A program made the translations under genes and the position numbers. The notes beneath the pieces were generated by a model, which made no database searches, was not told the DNA's origin, and saw nothing but the letters and a program-made list of their open reading frames with translations. Positions 62,286 to 64,000 of a stretch of 64,000 nt of DNA are shown here, piece by piece (position 1 is the first letter of the stretch; each line of letters opens with the position of its first letter). The DNA comes from Alphaproteobacteria bacterium HT1-32 (GTDB lineage Bacteria; Pseudomonadota; Alphaproteobacteria; Rhodospirillales; HT1-32): positions 1,446,469 to 1,510,468 of the forward strand of contig WJPL01000001.1 in the NCBI GenBank assembly GCA_009649675.1, given 5' to 3'.

Positions 62286-64000
62286 TACAGAGGCCAGACC
62301 AGCAGGATCATGGGCGTGCCGACAGAGATCAGCAGAACTTCCAGCGGCAGCCCCATGCGCCAGTAATCGCCAAACCGGTAGCCGCCCGGGCCCATGACGA
62401 GGGCGTTGTTCTGATGCCCGATCGGGGTCAGGAAGGCGCAGGAGGCACCGATGGCAACTGCCATCAGGAAAGAGTCCGGATTGACGTCCATCCCGGTTGC
62501 CGTGCGCACTGCGATCGGGGCCATCAGGACGGCTGTGGCTGCATTGTTGAGCACGTCAGAGACGGTCATGGTGACGGCAAAAATCAGAATCAGGGCGAGT
62601 ACCGGTGACTGTCCGATGGGTGAGCCCGCCAGTGCATTGGCGGCGAGGTCGGCAAGGCCGGTCGATTCCAGCGCGCCACCAACCGGAATCATCCCGGCCA
62701 GCAACACAATGACCGGCCAGTCGACAGCGTCATACAGGTCACGGACCGGCACCACATTCATCAGAACCACCAGCAGGGCAGCGATACCCAGTGCAATAGG
62801 CAGGGCGACAAGTTTCAGCGAGGCCAGCAGCACAGCCAGACCAAAGATGCCGATGGTTGCGATGGCTTTGCGACGCGCCCCCAGTGTCACCGCGCTGGCC
62901 ATCAGCGGCAGAATACCGAGGCGCTTTGCCGCGCCGTCGAGGCGTTCCTGCTCACCATAGAGCAGCATCACATCACCGGATTGCAGTCTGAAATCCCGCA
63001 GACGGCCAACCTGCTGGCGGCCCTGTCGGGAGACGCCGAGGAGATGGACTTCATGACGGCTGCGGAACCGGACTGACTCGACGGTACGACCATCCAGCCG
63101 GGTCCGGGGCTGAACCACACCCTGCATCAGGTGAAGATCGTCGGACTCAAGGGCAGAACGGCCTTTTGTTTCCGTACCGCTGATTGTGAAGCCGGTTTCG
63201 GTAGCGAATTTGTCAGCCTGTTCGGCGCTGGTTTCGATCAGCAGGATGTCACCGGCAAACAGGGGCTCGCGTTTGGGGAACCCGGACAGCCGTCGCCCGC
63301 GCCGGATGATGGCAAGGCCCTGTATATCGCTTTCTTCGGCATCGGCTTCGACGTCGGCCCAGCATTTGTCGATATAGTCATTTTCCTTCGGGATCACGAA
63401 TTCAAAGATGTAGTTATCAATCTGGACCAGATCCCCGTTCTCTGCCGAGCCGCTGCGTTCCTTAGGCATCAGCCGCCAGCCGATGAGAGCGACAAACAGA
63501 ATGCCTGAGACGGCCAGCACGAACCCGACCGGGGTGAAGTCGAACATACCGAACGGCTCACCCGCGCTGACGGCACGATAGTTGGCAATGATGACGTTCG
63601 GGGGTGTGCCGATCAGGGTGATCAGGCCGCCCAGAATTGACCCGAAAGACAGGGGCATCAGAATCAGCGCAGTCCGGCGCTTTGCCGCGATGGCGGTCTG
63701 TATCGCAACCGGCATCAGCAGGGCCAGGGCACCGACATTGTTCATGAAACCGGACAACAGACCGCCAATTCCCGCCAGACCACCGATATGGGTTGTGGTT
63801 GTGCCGGTCATCGGGGTGATCAGCCGTGCCAGCATTTCGGTCACGCCGGAGTTGGACAGGGCACGGCTGAGGATCAGGACCGCCGCCACGGTAACGGTCG
63901 CCGGATGCCCGAAACCGCTGAACGCTTCCGCCGAGGGAATAAGACCAAGAACGACAGCCAGCATGAGGCCGCCAAAGGCGACCAGGTCGTACCGATATTT
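62285..64000 (-). CDS. SLC13-family permease with TrkA-C domains (cut by right edge)
   Basis: This is an ion transporter of the DASS/SLC13 group, carrying dicarboxylate, sulfate or related anions. At least 571 residues are visible, and the frame continues past position 64000 (it opens KYRYDLVAFGGLM). The N-terminal half has GGLLSGFMNNVGALALLMP and GTPPNVIIANY. Two TrkA-C-like regulatory domains occupy about the middle 200 residues (AGDILLIETSAEQADKF, SGDVMLLYGEQERLD). The C-terminal half repeats the transport motifs (SDVLNNAATAVLMAPIA, TPIGHQNNALVMGPGGY). The two halves thus flank the soluble domains. Confidence 0.9.
   Translation of the reverse strand, partial: KYRYDLVAFGGLMLAVVLGLIPSAEAFSGFGHPATVTVAAVLILSRALSNSGVTEMLARLITPMTGTTTTHIGGLAGIGGLLSGFMNNVGALALLMPVAIQTAIAAKRRTALILMPLSFGSILGGLITLIGTPPNVIIANYRAVSAGEPFGMFDFTPVGFVLAVSGILFVALIGWRLMPKERSGSAENGDLVQIDNYIFEFVIPKENDYIDKCWADVEADAEESDIQGLAIIRRGRRLSGFPKREPLFAGDILLIETSAEQADKFATETGFTISGTETKGRSALESDDLHLMQGVVQPRTRLDGRTVESVRFRSRHEVHLLGVSRQGRQQVGRLRDFRLQSGDVMLLYGEQERLDGAAKRLGILPLMASAVTLGARRKAIATIGIFGLAVLLASLKLVALPIALGIAALLVVLMNVVPVRDLYDAVDWPVIVLLAGMIPVGGALESTGLADLAANALAGSPIGQSPVLALILIFAVTMTVSDVLNNAATAVLMAPIAVRTATGMDVNPDSFLMAVAIGASCAFLTPIGHQNNALVMGPGGYRFGDYWRMGLPLEVLLISVGTPMILLVWPL

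Noticed and set aside
1-64000. CRISPR array, tRNA or rRNA genes, insertion sequences or prophage
   Set aside because: No regularly spaced repeats, no transposase or phage gene and no tRNA-like cloverleaf were seen when reading the gaps; xerC is the housekeeping recombinase, not a mobile-element integrase.

Overview
The window is about 64 kb of an alphaproteobacterial chromosome and includes the replication-origin neighbourhood. The evidence is gene content and order. A kinase-pyrophosphorylase gene (RP001 family), maf, aroE and coaE run leftward, and hemE, hemH, hemJ and rho run rightward from a 387-bp AT-rich gap, which is the arrangement around the Caulobacter-type origin. mnmE-mnmG-rsmG-parA-parB follow with three perfect parS sites. 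Alphaproteobacterial families (DUF6489, DUF3576, DUF2333, TIGR02186) and a FixK/FNR-controlled ccoNOQP-ccoGHIS block fit. The genus cannot be fixed from this window; a Rhodospirillales-like or related marine lineage is plausible. I see no insertion sequences, phage genes, CRISPR array, tRNA or rRNA.

Layout. 1-2.5 kb: the leftward operon PPDK/PEPS-regulator-maf-aroE-coaE. 2.5-2.9 kb: probable oriC. 2.9-6.9 kb: heme genes and rho, closed by a strong terminator. 7-10.5 kb (leftward): two tandem paralogous small membrane proteins of unknown function, ogt, and a YyaL-type thioredoxin-fold protein. 10.5-16.8 kb: tRNA-modification and chromosome-partition genes with parS sites. 16.8-21.6 kb (leftward): DUF3576 lipoprotein-leuS-lptE-holA. 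21.8-25 kb: a porin with an excellent terminator, then a TPR-sulfotransferase. 25-32 kb: mostly leftward housekeeping and envelope genes, including a tandem TauE/SafE pair beside TIGR02186. 32-41.7 kb: asparagine synthetase, ETF-QO, a uracil-DNA glycosylase lacking two cluster cysteines, a lytic transglycosylase, moaB, a glycosyltransferase pair, and a radical SAM repair-like protein behind a LexA box.

41.7-46.4 kb is the most unusual part. The 321-bp gap between the radical SAM gene and panB holds two Fur-like boxes around a good leftward promoter that reads into a 16-bp perfect inverted repeat followed by T4. This looks like an iron-regulated small RNA. Beyond panB lies a leftward luxP-luxQ pair. 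The periplasmic protein keeps all the AI-2-contacting residues known from Vibrio LuxP. Its partner sensor kinase is interrupted by a single in-frame amber codon inside the periplasmic sensor domain.

46.5-54.5 kb: a complete cbb3 oxidase structural and assembly block (ccoNOQP, ccoG, fixH, copper ATPase, ccoS) behind a perfect TTGAT-N4-ATCAA box. 54.5-64 kb: DsrE-like, MoeB-like, xerC, DUF484 and short transaldolase genes (leftward), priA (rightward), then SbtB-like and SbtA-like bicarbonate transport genes, a degenerate nuclease-fold protein and an SLC13 permease running off the right edge. All functions are inferred from sequence reading alone; no database search was run.
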